DNA of 64,000 nucleotides, taken from NCBI GenBank assembly GCA_963727765.1, contig CAVSGZ010000008.1:558001-622000 (forward strand). The letters run 5' to 3'. A program made the translations under genes and the position numbers. The stretch comes from FEN-299 sp963727765 (GTDB lineage: Bacteria > Acidobacteriota > Vicinamibacteria > Vicinamibacterales > Fen-181). Below are positions 25,288 to 33,564 of the stretch, piece after piece; position 1 is the first letter of the stretch; every line of letters begins with the position of its first letter. A model generated the notes under the pieces. That model saw nothing but the letters and a program-made list of their open reading frames with translations, made no database searches and was not told the DNA's origin.

Positions 25288-26979
25288 CTACTTGACTCCC
25301 ACCGCGCCGCCGTCGGCGGCGCGACGGTCCGATCCCCCCTCGAGCGTGCCGTCACGCGGATCGACGATGATGATCTCGGCGACGCCCTGGGCCCCGCCTG
25401 GGCGCAGCGTGTGTCCCATCCCTTCCAGGATCTTCACCGTGTCGGCCGAGAGGCCGAACCGTTCGTAGTCGGTGCGGTCGGGCAGCCATTGGTGATGCAC
25501 CCGCGGGGCGTCCACCGCCTCCTGCGCATTCATCCCGTAATCGATCACGTTGACGACAGTCTGGACGACGGTGTTGATGATCGTACGGCCACCGGGGCTG
25601 CCGGTCACCATGAACAGCTTGCCGTCCTTCGAGAGAATCGCCGGCGCCATGCTCGAGAGCATGCGCTGGCCGGGCCTCGCCAGGTTCGGCTCGGTCCCGA
25701 TCAGGCCATCGGCTGTCGTCAGGCCGGGTCCCGCGTTGAAGTCGCCCATCTCGTTGTTGAGCAGGAACCCGGCGCCGGGCACGACGATCTTCGAGCCGTA
25801 GCCCGCCTCGAGCGTGTAGGTCAGCGAGACGGCGTTGTGGTCACGGTCGACGATCGACACGTGCGTCGTCTCGTCGCTCTCGGCCGGCCATTCGAAGCTG
25901 GTCGGCGAGGATTTCGATGCGCGCGTCGTCGAGATGGTCTGGCGCAGCGTCGCCGCGTAGTCCTTGGACACGAGCCTGGCGACCGGCATGTTGGCGACGA
26001 AATCGGAGTCGCCGAGGTAGTGGGCACGGTCGGCGAACGACCGCCGCATGGCCTCGATGAGCACGTGAGTCGAGGCTGCCGACCGGAAACCGAGCGCCTT
26101 CAGGTCGTAGCCTTCGAGGATGTTCAACTGCTCGATGAGGCCGACGCCGCCCGAACTGGGCGGCGGCATCGACACGATCTCGTACCCGCGATAGGCGCCG
26201 ACGATCGGAGTTCGCTGCCTGGGCTGGTAGGCCTTGAGGTCGGCGCGGGTGATCAGGCCGCCGTGCGCAGCCATCTCCTTCGCGAGCAGCGAGGCCGTCT
26301 CCCCGTCGTAGAAGCCTGCCGGACCCTGTTCGGCGATGCGCTGAAGCGTGCGGGCGAGATCGGGCTGCTTCAGGATGTCGCCGGCCTCGTACGGTGTGCC
26401 GTTCCTCGAGAACTGCGCGACCGAGGCGGGGTAGGGTGCCATCGAGCGCAGCGCGGAACGAAGAGACCTGGCCAGCCCCTCGCTGACCGGGAACCCGTCA
26501 CGGGCCAGGGCGATGGCCGGCTCGACCAGGCTCTTCCACGGCAGTTTACCGTGCTCCTTCCACGCCAGGTGCAGGCCGGCCACGGTGCCGGGGACCCCCA
26601 CCGAGAGATAGCTGTTGTGGTGCAGGGCGGCGCTGTACTTGCCACCCTCGAGAAACATCGTTGGCTGGGAGCCGGTCGGCGCTGTCTCGCGGAAGTCGTA
26701 GGCCTCGGGCGCGCCCGACGCCGGGCGATAGACGATGAAACCGCCGCCGCCGATGTTGCCGGCGGTCGGGTGCGTGACCGCCAGGACGAACGCCGTGGCC
26801 ACCGCTGCGTCGATCGCCGTGCCGCCGTCGCGGATGGCCTGGGCTCCAGCCTCGGAGGCCAGCCAGTTCTGTGACACCACCATCGCGCCCTGCGCGCGGG
26901 CCGGCTGAGATTGCGGGAAAGCGAGTCCGGCGGCAAGGACGAACGCGGCGGCCAGGACCACGGCGTGGCGGGTGTTCAT
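25288..26979 (-). CDS. ggt: gamma-glutamyltransferase
   Basis: This 563-aa N-terminal-nucleophile hydrolase has a signal peptide (AVVLAAAFVLAAGLAFPQ). The autoprocessing Thr lies in ETTHVSIVDRDHNAVSLT, and the substrate loop in GFLLNNEMGDF. It cleaves gamma-glutamyl bonds such as that of glutathione in the periplasm after self-cleavage into two chains. ATG 26979 is chosen over an upstream in-frame start at 27009 because GGAGGAG stands 4 bases before it and the signal peptide begins there. Confidence 0.92.
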   Translation of the reverse strand: MNTRHAVVLAAAFVLAAGLAFPQSQPARAQGAMVVSQNWLASEAGAQAIRDGGTAIDAAVATAFVLAVTHPTAGNIGGGGFIVYRPASGAPEAYDFRETAPTGSQPTMFLEGGKYSAALHHNSYLSVGVPGTVAGLHLAWKEHGKLPWKSLVEPAIALARDGFPVSEGLARSLRSALRSMAPYPASVAQFSRNGTPYEAGDILKQPDLARTLQRIAEQGPAGFYDGETASLLAKEMAAHGGLITRADLKAYQPRQRTPIVGAYRGYEIVSMPPPSSGGVGLIEQLNILEGYDLKALGFRSAASTHVLIEAMRRSFADRAHYLGDSDFVANMPVARLVSKDYAATLRQTISTTRASKSSPTSFEWPAESDETTHVSIVDRDHNAVSLTYTLEAGYGSKIVVPGAGFLLNNEMGDFNAGPGLTTADGLIGTEPNLARPGQRMLSSMAPAILSKDGKLFMVTGSPGGRTIINTVVQTVVNVIDYGMNAQEAVDAPRVHHQWLPDRTDYERFGLSADTVKILEGMGHTLRPGGAQGVAEIIIVDPRDGTLEGGSDRRAADGGAVGVK

Positions 26980-26997
26980 CGACTCCTCCGGGCGGGG

Positions 26998-27003
26998 ATT
27001 ATA
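26998..27003 (-). promoter_or_regulatory. putative -10 box of ggt
   Basis: On the minus strand these bases read TATAAT exactly, 19 bases before the ggt start, inside the only AT-rich patch of the gap. The sequence is symmetrical (ATTATAAT), so orientation is not proven, and I see no good -35 at 17 +/- 1. Confidence 0.35.
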
Positions 27004-27214
27004 ATCCATGCCAGACCGTCTCCCGGGATGGGCAGTCTAACCTTTTACGCGGCCGCCACCGGTGTCATCCCGCTCCGGGGGGATACGCGAGTGGCGGGGA
27101 AGACTCGGGCTTTTCGGGTCCGCGAAAGTGGCACAGCTTGTGCGCGATCTGCTACTCTTGAGCAGGGTCCGGGTAGAAAGCCGCGGGCCGTCGTCTTTCG
27201 CTGTGGAGCCAGGA

Positions 27215-27685
27215 ATGATTCGATCCGTGTCCGGCGCTTTCCTCGTGGCGTTGACCCTGGCGGCGCTGGCCGCGAGTTGCGGGTCCCCGACGTCGCCGAC
27301 CATCACGACCACGACGACGACAACCACGTCCACGACCTCCACGACGAGCTACACGCTCGCAACGGAGACCTACGACGGGACGCTGACCACCGGCGGGTCG
27401 AACACCTATATCTTCCATGCGACGCCCGGCGTCATCAACGTGACGATGGCCTCGATGAACCCGAGCACGCTCCTGCCGCCGATCGGCCTGGGCCTCGGCA
27501 CGTATGACGGGACGACGTGCACGCTGGTGGTCCAGACGTCAGCCACCACGCCAGGCACGGTACTCACCGCCACGGCCTCGATCGAATACGATTTCTGCGT
27601 GAAGGTGTGGGACGTGAACGGGTTCGCGGCGGGCTACGTTCAGACCTACGAGATAACCGCCTCCCACTACAAGGTGGCCTCGTAG
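27215..27685 (+). CDS. small secreted lipoprotein with Thr-rich linker
   Basis: 156 aa. The lipobox LAASC (Cys21) ends a short signal peptide. A low-complexity linker with runs of Thr and Ser (residues about 28-45) follows, then a beta-rich domain resembling the C-terminal pre-peptidase or bacterial sandwich domains (YTLATETYDGTLTTGGSNTY and EYDFCVKVWDVNG). No catalytic residues are seen. Start ATG 27215 follows AGGA. It is probably anchored to the outer membrane; function unknown. Confidence 0.78.
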   Translation: MIRSVSGAFLVALTLAALAASCGSPTSPTITTTTTTTTSTTSTTSYTLATETYDGTLTTGGSNTYIFHATPGVINVTMASMNPSTLLPPIGLGLGTYDGTTCTLVVQTSATTPGTVLTATASIEYDFCVKVWDVNGFAAGYVQTYEITASHYKVAS

Positions 27686-27700
27686 CCGGCAGACGATGCA

Positions 27701-28999
27701 CTAGCGCAAGCGGGCCCGGAAGTCCTCGTAGTCGGCAGATTCCAGGTCAACAGCCATCAGGGGGCGGGACGACCAGTCGCGCCACCCCTCGGGCAGTTCG
27801 GGCGCCAGCCCGAGTTCCTCTCGAATCACGTCGCTGAACTTCGCCGGGTGGGCAGTCGCCAGGGCGACGATTGGCCGACGCTTGCCGGCGTCCCGGCTGG
27901 CGCGGCCGGCGGCGGCCACGGCCACGGCTCCGTGCGGATCGAGCACGTAGCCGCTGGTGTCGTACACCTGCCGGATGGTTCTTCGCGTCTCCTCTTCGCT
28001 GACCGATTCCCCTTCCAGGTTGGCCCGCAGCGCCGCGAGCGAGTGCCCGTGCAACTGGGCGATCCGCTGGAAGTTGCTGGGATCTCCGACATCCATCGCA
28101 TTCGAAATCGTGGGCTGCGCGGGCCTGGGGCGATAGGTCCCGGTCCGGAGGTACTCGGGAAGGACATCGTTGCGGTTGCAGGCGGCAAGAAAGCGCGAGA
28201 CCGGCAGTCCGACCCGCTGGGCGATGACCCCGGCGGTCAGGTTCCCCAGGTTGCCGCTCGGCACCGCGAACACCACATCGGCGGCCGCCGGCCCGCCCAC
28301 TGCAAGCCAGGAGGCGAAGTAATACACCGTCTGCGGCAGCAGCCGCCCGATGTTGATCGAATTGGCGGATGAGAGATTCAGCCCGGCGAGGTCCGGGTCG
28401 AGGAAGGCCCGCTTGACCAGCCGCTGACAGTCGTCGAAGGTGCCGGGGACGCGCACCGCCCTGACGTTGCCGCCGATCGTGGCCATCTGCGCTTCCTGGA
28501 AGGGCGACACCTTGCCCGCCGGGTAGAGCACGACGACCTGCACGCGCGGCACGCCGTGGAATCCCAGGGCGACCGCGCTGCCGGTGTCTCCGGAGGTGGC
28601 GACGAGAATCGTCGCGTGATCGCCCCGCGCGGCCAGCACGTGGCCAAAGGCCCGTGCGAGGAACCGCGCGCCGAAGTCCTTGAAGGCCAGCGTCGGACCG
28701 TGGAACAGCTCGAGCACGGCGAGGCCATTCGAGAGCGGCACGGTTGGCGCCGGGAAGTCGAAGGCCTCCCGGACGAGCGCGTCGAAGGCGTCGCGGTCGA
28801 ACTCGTCGCCTACGAGGTGCGACAGCACGCGCACCGCGATCTCGGAGATCGGCAGGTCCCGCCACGACGCCGTCGCGCGCGGCTCGATCGGCGGCAACGA
28901 CGTGGGAAGGTAGAGGCCACCGTCGGGAGCGAGTCCGCGGAGCAGGGCGTCGAGGAAGCTGACCTCCGGCGACGCGTGACGCGTGCTCGCGAGCCTCAT
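27701..28999 (-). CDS. thrC: threonine synthase
   Basis: This 432-aa PLP enzyme converts O-phosphohomoserine to threonine. The PLP lysine is in TLAFKDFGARF, and the phosphate-binding loop lies in ILVATSGDTGSAVALGF. The N-terminus RLASTRHASPEVSFLDALL is the usual YxSTRG-type opening. It is 4 bases overlapped with the upstream homoserine kinase (ATGA), giving the order thrB-thrC. No homoserine dehydrogenase or aspartokinase is adjacent. Confidence 0.93.
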   Translation of the reverse strand: MRLASTRHASPEVSFLDALLRGLAPDGGLYLPTSLPPIEPRATASWRDLPISEIAVRVLSHLVGDEFDRDAFDALVREAFDFPAPTVPLSNGLAVLELFHGPTLAFKDFGARFLARAFGHVLAARGDHATILVATSGDTGSAVALGFHGVPRVQVVVLYPAGKVSPFQEAQMATIGGNVRAVRVPGTFDDCQRLVKRAFLDPDLAGLNLSSANSINIGRLLPQTVYYFASWLAVGGPAAADVVFAVPSGNLGNLTAGVIAQRVGLPVSRFLAACNRNDVLPEYLRTGTYRPRPAQPTISNAMDVGDPSNFQRIAQLHGHSLAALRANLEGESVSEEETRRTIRQVYDTSGYVLDPHGAVAVAAAGRASRDAGKRRPIVALATAHPAKFSDVIREELGLAPELPEGWRDWSSRPLMAVDLESADYEDFRARLR

Positions 29000-29976
29000 G
29001 GCCGGTCGAGCAGGTGGGCGCCGACCGTGTTCACCGGCCCGACGAAGGTGTCGGCGTCGAGGCCGGCCGCCTCGCGGAAGGCATCGCGCATGGCCGCTCC
29101 CACGCGCGCCGCCGCGTCGTCGCTGTCGGCGAAGGCGAAGACCGACGGGCCCGACCCGGAGATGGAGCAGCCGAGCGCTCCCGCCCGCCGCGCGGCGGTC
29201 TTGACCTGGGGGTAGCCCGGGATGAGGGCGGCCCGCAACGGCTCGACCATCCGGTCCTCGATGCTGCGCCCGATGAGTTCGAGGTCCCCGCGAAAGAGCC
29301 CGGCGACGAGCGCGCCGAGGTTGCCGAGGTTGGCGACCGCGTGCTCGATCACGAAACCCCGCCCGCGCAGCAGGGCCCTGGCCTTCGCGGTCGACACACG
29401 GCAGTGGGGATGGACCACGACCACCCGCAACGGCTCCGGGACCGGCAGGTCGATCAGATCCAGCGGGTCGTAGCTCCTGATGAGCACAAACCCGCCGAGC
29501 AGGCTAGGCGCGGCGTTGTCGGCGTGCGGCGCCCCCGCCGCCACGCGCTCCCCGGCCACCGCGTGCGCGAGCAGTTCGCGTCGCGACAGCGGCGCGCCGA
29601 ACAACTCGTTGACCGCCATCGCCCCGGCGACGCTGCTGGCGGCCGAGCTGCCGAGGCCGCTGGCGAGCGGCATCTGCTTGTGCAGCCACAGCCGAACGCC
29701 CGGCGCGCCGGCCGATTCCGGAGCGCGCTCGATCCGCCCGGTGGCGAGCAGGTGCGAGAGAACCGACTGCGCGGCGACGCCGGCGACGTTGCGCGTCGGG
29801 TCCTTCGTCAGCCAGCCCTCGTCGCCCGTCACCTCGACGATCTCGACGCCGGGCGTCTCGCCCATCTCGGCCTCGACGATGTCGCCGGGCTGGCCGAGCG
29901 CGAGGCCCAGCACATCGAAGCCCGGGCCGACGTTACTCACGGTGGCGGAAGCGAAGACGCGAACGTGTGACGGCAT
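28996..29976 (-). CDS. thrB: homoserine kinase
   Basis: This 326-aa GHMP kinase phosphorylates homoserine for ThrC. The ATP loop PLASGLGSSAASS, the N-terminal SATVSNVGPGFDVLGLAL and the late GCSISGSGPSVFAF are all diagnostic. The ATG at 29976 gives MPSHVRVFASATV; the longer open frame to 30234 runs into the divergent gene and is not credible. It is the first gene of the minus-strand thrBC operon. Confidence 0.93.
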   Translation of the reverse strand: MPSHVRVFASATVSNVGPGFDVLGLALGQPGDIVEAEMGETPGVEIVEVTGDEGWLTKDPTRNVAGVAAQSVLSHLLATGRIERAPESAGAPGVRLWLHKQMPLASGLGSSAASSVAGAMAVNELFGAPLSRRELLAHAVAGERVAAGAPHADNAAPSLLGGFVLIRSYDPLDLIDLPVPEPLRVVVVHPHCRVSTAKARALLRGRGFVIEHAVANLGNLGALVAGLFRGDLELIGRSIEDRMVEPLRAALIPGYPQVKTAARRAGALGCSISGSGPSVFAFADSDDAAARVGAAMRDAFREAAGLDADTFVGPVNTVGAHLLDRP

Positions 29977-29984
29977 CGATTCGA

Positions 29985-30037
29985 ATCGTGCGCTGAGCCG
30001 CTCGCGGCTGTCAAGAAGATCGGCCTGGGAGTACAAT
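29985..30037. promoter_or_regulatory. divergent promoter region between thrB and the cupin gene
   Basis: On the minus strand an exact TTGACA (30014-30009) stands 18 bases before CACGAT (29990-29985), close to thrB. On the plus strand TACAAT (30032-30037) is a good -10 box 31 bases before the start at 30069, but its -35 is weak. Both signals are sequence matches only. Confidence 0.38.
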
Positions 30038-30068
30038 TGCCGGACACGAGCACGGAGGAGAACTGACG

Positions 30069-30881
30069 ATGATCGCACGCCTATCGACGGTGCTGGCGGC
30101 CACACTGCTGGTCGCGAGCGTGTCCACTCTCGCCGCCCAGACCCCGCCGCCGGCGCAGAAGCCCGCCGCGCAGCCGCCGCCGGCGCAGGCGTCCAAGCCG
30201 ACGCCGCCCGCAACCTCGCGCACGGCCGCGGCATCGGCGCGCGGCGTCATCACGCTGGTGGTCACCGACCCGGTCGGCAAGACGCTGCCCGACGCCCGTG
30301 TCGTCCTGACCGGGGCGATGTCGCGTGAGGGCAAGACGTCGCGCGACGGCGCGCTGACGTTCGAGGGACTCCGTTCCGGCACCTACCGCCTCCGACTCGA
30401 GGCGGCCGACTTCATCACCCTGGAACGCGAGGTGACCGTGAGAACGGGTCCGGCGGCGGAGGTCGATGTAGCGCTCGACCCCGCGCCGGTCAAGCCCGTT
30501 GAGCCGCCACCCGCGCCGCCGCAGAAGTGCCGCGGCGAGGTTGCCGTGGATCCGAACGCCACGCCGTCGTTCATGGAACTGCCGGCCTGGGTTGACTCGA
30601 AGCTCATCGGCCGCAGCGACCCGCCGCGGGAGGACCCGGTGGGCAGTGCGCCCGCGCTGGGCGCGAGCGTGCTCCAGGTGGGGAACCCGACGCCTCAGCG
30701 GGTCAGGAACGATGCGGACGAGGTGCTGTACGTCATCGCGGGCGAAGGCGTGCTGCAGGCGAGCGGGCGCACCCAGGCGTTCCGGCCGGGATCACTTGCC
30801 GTCATCCCGAGAGGTGTGGCCTACACCCTCGAGCGCCGCAGCCGCGGCCCCCTGGTCGTCGTGTCGGTCGTCGGCAAGTAG
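30069..30881 (+). CDS. exported protein with carboxypeptidase-regulatory-like and cupin domains
   Basis: 270 aa. A signal peptide (TVLAATLLVASVSTLAAQ) is followed by a Pro/Ala/Gln-rich linker. Next comes a CarboxypepD_reg-like beta-sandwich (GVITLVVTDPVGKTLPDARV and SGTYRLRLEAADF). The C-terminal part is a cupin-type barrel (DEVLYVIAGEGVLQASG and RPGSLAVIPRGVAYTLE). The cupin half lacks the usual pair of closely spaced His, so metal binding is doubtful. A binding or scaffold role in the periplasm is plausible but not established. The start follows GGAGGAG. Confidence 0.75.
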   Translation: MIARLSTVLAATLLVASVSTLAAQTPPPAQKPAAQPPPAQASKPTPPATSRTAAASARGVITLVVTDPVGKTLPDARVVLTGAMSREGKTSRDGALTFEGLRSGTYRLRLEAADFITLEREVTVRTGPAAEVDVALDPAPVKPVEPPPAPPQKCRGEVAVDPNATPSFMELPAWVDSKLIGRSDPPREDPVGSAPALGASVLQVGNPTPQRVRNDADEVLYVIAGEGVLQASGRTQAFRPGSLAVIPRGVAYTLERRSRGPLVVVSVVGK

Positions 30882-30927
30882 GGGAGACGGAACGGCGCCA
30901 CGGGGGGCGCTCCCAGGCGCAGAGCGG

Positions 30928-30933
30928 TATACT
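30928..30933 (+). promoter_or_regulatory. putative -10 box before the cytochrome gene
   Basis: TATACT, five of six consensus bases, lies 34 bases before ATG 30967 in an otherwise very GC-rich gap; no convincing -35 is seen. Confidence 0.3.
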
Positions 30934-30966
30934 CAAAGAAACGCAGCATTCGAGGAGGAGTGCCCC

Positions 30967-31530
30967 ATGACCCGAACCGCTCTCGCTGTGGGCGTGTCGG
31001 CGCTGGTCGCCGTCGCGTCCATCACCTACGTGATCGGGCAGCAGCCAGGCAACCCCTCTCCGCCAGCCAAGCCACAGCCCCTCGCGCCCGCCGGCACCGT
31101 GGCGCGCGGCGCGCAGCTGGTGATGCTCGGCGGATGCAACGACTGTCACACCCCGAAACTGCAGAACGGCGAGCCCGACATGTCGCGCGCGCTCTCGGGC
31201 CACCCCGAGAACGCGCCGCTCGCCCCCAACGTTGTCGGCGGCATCTCGACCAATATGATGCTCACCGCGTGGCGCGGGCCCTGGGGCGTGTCGCTGTCGA
31301 GAAACATCACGCCGGACAAGGAAACCGGGATCGGCAGCTGGACGCTGGCCGATTTCAAGAAGACGATCAGGACCGGCGTCAATCCGAAGGGCGAGGTGCT
31401 GATGCCGCCGATGCCCATCGCGCAGTTCCAGAACCTGCCAGACAGCGACCTCGACGCGATCTACGCGTACCTGCGGACCGTCAAGCCGATCCGCAACGTG
31501 GTCGGCCATGTGCCGATGCCGAAGAAATAA
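30967..31530 (+). CDS. exported mono-haem cytochrome c
   Basis: This 187-aa protein has an N-terminal signal/anchor (ALAVGVSALVAVASITYVI) and a single haem-binding CNDCH, with a possible axial Met in VLMPPMPIAQF. The end (DSDLDAIYAYLRTVKPI) is the usual class I C-terminal helix, as in alcohol-dehydrogenase-type cytochrome subunits. It is a periplasmic electron carrier; the partner is unknown. GAGGAG stands 8 bases before ATG 30967. A heptamer repeat follows its stop. Confidence 0.86.
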   Translation: MTRTALAVGVSALVAVASITYVIGQQPGNPSPPAKPQPLAPAGTVARGAQLVMLGGCNDCHTPKLQNGEPDMSRALSGHPENAPLAPNVVGGISTNMMLTAWRGPWGVSLSRNITPDKETGIGSWTLADFKKTIRTGVNPKGEVLMPPMPIAQFQNLPDSDLDAIYAYLRTVKPIRNVVGHVPMPKK

Positions 31531-31558
31531 GAAGTACGAAGTGCGAAGTACGAAGGAG
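31531..31558 (+). repeat. heptamer tandem repeat (GAAGTAC)n
   Basis: GAAGTAC, GAAGTGC, GAAGTAC and the degenerate GAAGGAG follow each other directly after the cytochrome stop codon. Confidence 0.7.
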
Positions 31559-31644
31559 AGGCGCCTCCCGACTCGCCCAGATTCGATCCGCGGCCGAGGT
31601 GCTGATCTGCGTCATGAACGCGCGCCAGGCGCGAGCCTACACTG

Positions 31645-32286
31645 ATGTCCACGCCGATGATCCCCGACGAACTCTGGCGCGCCTACGGCGCCCGCATCGT
31701 GCACCTGGACAAGGGCGAGACGCTCTTCCACCAGGGCACGACGGCCAGCAGCTTCTTCCAGGTGAAGTCGGGCCGCGTGAAGATGGTCAGCTACAACGAC
31801 CAGGGGCGCGAGTTCGTCCAGGGGATCTTCGCCGAGGGACAGAGCTTCGGCGAGCCGCCCTTCTTCAACGACGTGCCGTATCCCGCCGCGGCGGTTGCCG
31901 TCGTCGACAGCGAGGTGTGGAAGTGCGACCGGGCCGCGTTCCTCCGCCTGCTGGCCGAGCATCCGGCGATCCATCTCGAACTGACCAGGGTGCTGAGCGG
32001 GCGCCTCGTCTACAAGTCGATGATGCTCGCCGAAATCGCGGTCGAGGAGGCCGAGCACCGCCTCGCGACGCTCATCGAGTACCTCCGCGGCACAGACCCG
32101 GCCGGCGCGGATCGGACGTACCGCGTGCCGCTCACGCGGCAGCAGCTGGCCGACATGACAGGGCTGCGGGTCGAAACCGTCGTGCGATCCATCAAGGCGA
32201 TGGAGCAGCAGGGCATGCTCGAGATCGAGGACGGCAAGGTCCTCTGGCACGGGCATGAGCCCGACGGACCAGGGACCGACCGGTGA
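31645..32286 (+). CDS. Crp/Fnr-family transcription regulator
   Basis: This 213-aa protein has an N-terminal cyclic-nucleotide-binding-like barrel (GETLFHQGTTASSFFQVKSG and FGEPPFFNDVPYPAAA), a dimerisation helix and a C-terminal winged helix-turn-helix (LTRQQLADMTGLRVETVVRS). It lacks the N-terminal Cys set of FNR, so it is not an Fe-S oxygen sensor of that type. The effector is unknown. The neighbouring cytochrome c gene upstream may be a target, but this is inference. Confidence 0.87.
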   Translation: MSTPMIPDELWRAYGARIVHLDKGETLFHQGTTASSFFQVKSGRVKMVSYNDQGREFVQGIFAEGQSFGEPPFFNDVPYPAAAVAVVDSEVWKCDRAAFLRLLAEHPAIHLELTRVLSGRLVYKSMMLAEIAVEEAEHRLATLIEYLRGTDPAGADRTYRVPLTRQQLADMTGLRVETVVRSIKAMEQQGMLEIEDGKVLWHGHEPDGPGTDR

Positions 32287-32321
32287 CCCCGCCGCATGGG
32301 AGCTATGCACTCGGCGGGGTC
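32285..32321. terminator. bidirectional hairpin between convergent genes
   Basis: GACCCCGCCG (32285-32294) and CGGCGGGGTC (32312-32321) form a perfect 10-bp stem with a 17-base loop, between the Crp/Fnr stop (32286) and the hydrolase stop (32333). There is no U-tract, but the location in a 46-base convergent gap supports a terminator. Confidence 0.6.
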
Positions 32322-32332
32322 GAAGATCCGCC

Positions 32333-33475
32333 CTACATCCGGCGGGCCTTCACGAGTCGCCTGAGCAGCGTTTCGTTATAGAGCGGAGACGCGGGATCGA
32401 AGCTGTTCAGCCTCACCCTTCCAGAGCAGTGAATGACCAGTTTCCCGCCGAGGTAGATCCCCGTGTGCGTGACGCGGGTGACGCCGGGCCGCGGGCCGAA
32501 GAAGAGCACGTCGCCCTTCCGCAACTGCACCAGGTCGTCGTCGAGCGGCACGGCCGTCCCCTGATTCGCCTGCTGATCGGCGTCGCGCTGCAGCTCGAGG
32601 CCGTTGAGCCTGAACACGATCTTGACGAAACCGGAGCAGTCGAATCCTCTGGCGGATGTGCCGCCCCACAGGTAGGGCACGCCCATGAACTGGCGGGCTG
32701 TCTCCTCGATGTTCCGCGGCGTGATCGCGCGCGAGGCCTTCCATGCCCGGTAGTCGGCGGCGTCGGCGCGGCTGACAAATCCCGCGCGGCCGTCGGGCAG
32801 CCGCACGGCCGTCCAGGCGCCGGATTGCCCCGTGGCCTCCAGCACGTCCCCGACGACAAGGTCGGCGACTGACGGGGCGTCGGCCAACGGCCCCTCCCTG
32901 ACGAGCGTCAGCAGGGAGGTGACCATCACCCGCGGCGACCGCGAGAATGCGTCAGCCTGCTCGGCGGTGACGAGGGCCAGGTGGTCCGGGTCCATCCAGC
33001 CGAGATAGCGGTCGTCGAGCGACTGCACGTAGTACCAGCCGCCATCTTCCTTGAGCAGCTTCACCACCATGCCAGCGAGGAGCTGGTTGGCCATTTCCGA
33101 GGCGTGGGAGGGCTTCTTCTTCATCACCGCCACGCTGACCGTCACGATGCCCAGCGGCTTCGAGGCGAATTCCGGTCCAGGCAGCACCGCCACCTTGTCG
33201 ACGACGCCGGCAAATCCCGCCGCGCGAAGCGCCACGACGAGCGCCTCCTTCTCGGCCGGTTGATCCACGTCGCCGGTGAGCTCAATCGACGAGCCCCTGA
33301 TCTCCGCCTTGACGTCGAACACGGCGATGCGCGCGTCGGGAGCGAGTCGCGCCTTCACCGCAGCGACGATCTCGGCCGGCGCCGGGGACTGCCCGGCAAG
33401 ATGTGGTGGGGCGCCGGCGCATGCGAGAAGGAGGAGGACTGGGACCGACCAACGGAGCGCTTTGTGGCGGAGCAT
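32333..33475 (-). CDS. exported SH3/NlpC-P60 cell-wall hydrolase with BON-like domain
   Basis: 380 aa. A signal peptide (LRWSVPVLLLLACAGAP) is followed by a BON-like segment (residues about 35-95, IRGSSIELTGDVDQPAEK). Two SH3-like regions come next (GGWYYVQSLDDRYLGWM and GAWTAVRLPDGRAGFVS). The C-terminal NlpC/P60 peptidase has its Cys in GFDCSGFVKIVF, the His in THTGIYLGG and a third polar site in VIHCSG. It should cleave peptide stems of peptidoglycan. ATG 33475 is selected because the signal peptide starts there. It diverges from the UvrA gene with a 89-base gap. Confidence 0.85.
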   Translation of the reverse strand: MLRHKALRWSVPVLLLLACAGAPPHLAGQSPAPAEIVAAVKARLAPDARIAVFDVKAEIRGSSIELTGDVDQPAEKEALVVALRAAGFAGVVDKVAVLPGPEFASKPLGIVTVSVAVMKKKPSHASEMANQLLAGMVVKLLKEDGGWYYVQSLDDRYLGWMDPDHLALVTAEQADAFSRSPRVMVTSLLTLVREGPLADAPSVADLVVGDVLEATGQSGAWTAVRLPDGRAGFVSRADAADYRAWKASRAITPRNIEETARQFMGVPYLWGGTSARGFDCSGFVKIVFRLNGLELQRDADQQANQGTAVPLDDDLVQLRKGDVLFFGPRPGVTRVTHTGIYLGGKLVIHCSGRVRLNSFDPASPLYNETLLRRLVKARRM

Positions 33476-33564
33476 AGGCAGGGTCTCCCGATCGAATTCG
33501 CGCGAAGCATAGCACAGGCATCGGAACGGCCCGTGAGGCGCCAGTCGTGGCAAGGGACGGTAGA

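Noticed and set aside
27000..27005. Plus-strand TATAAT as promoter of the lipoprotein gene
   Set aside because: It lies about 210 bases before that start with no -35; the same symmetrical site is better placed for ggt on the minus strand.
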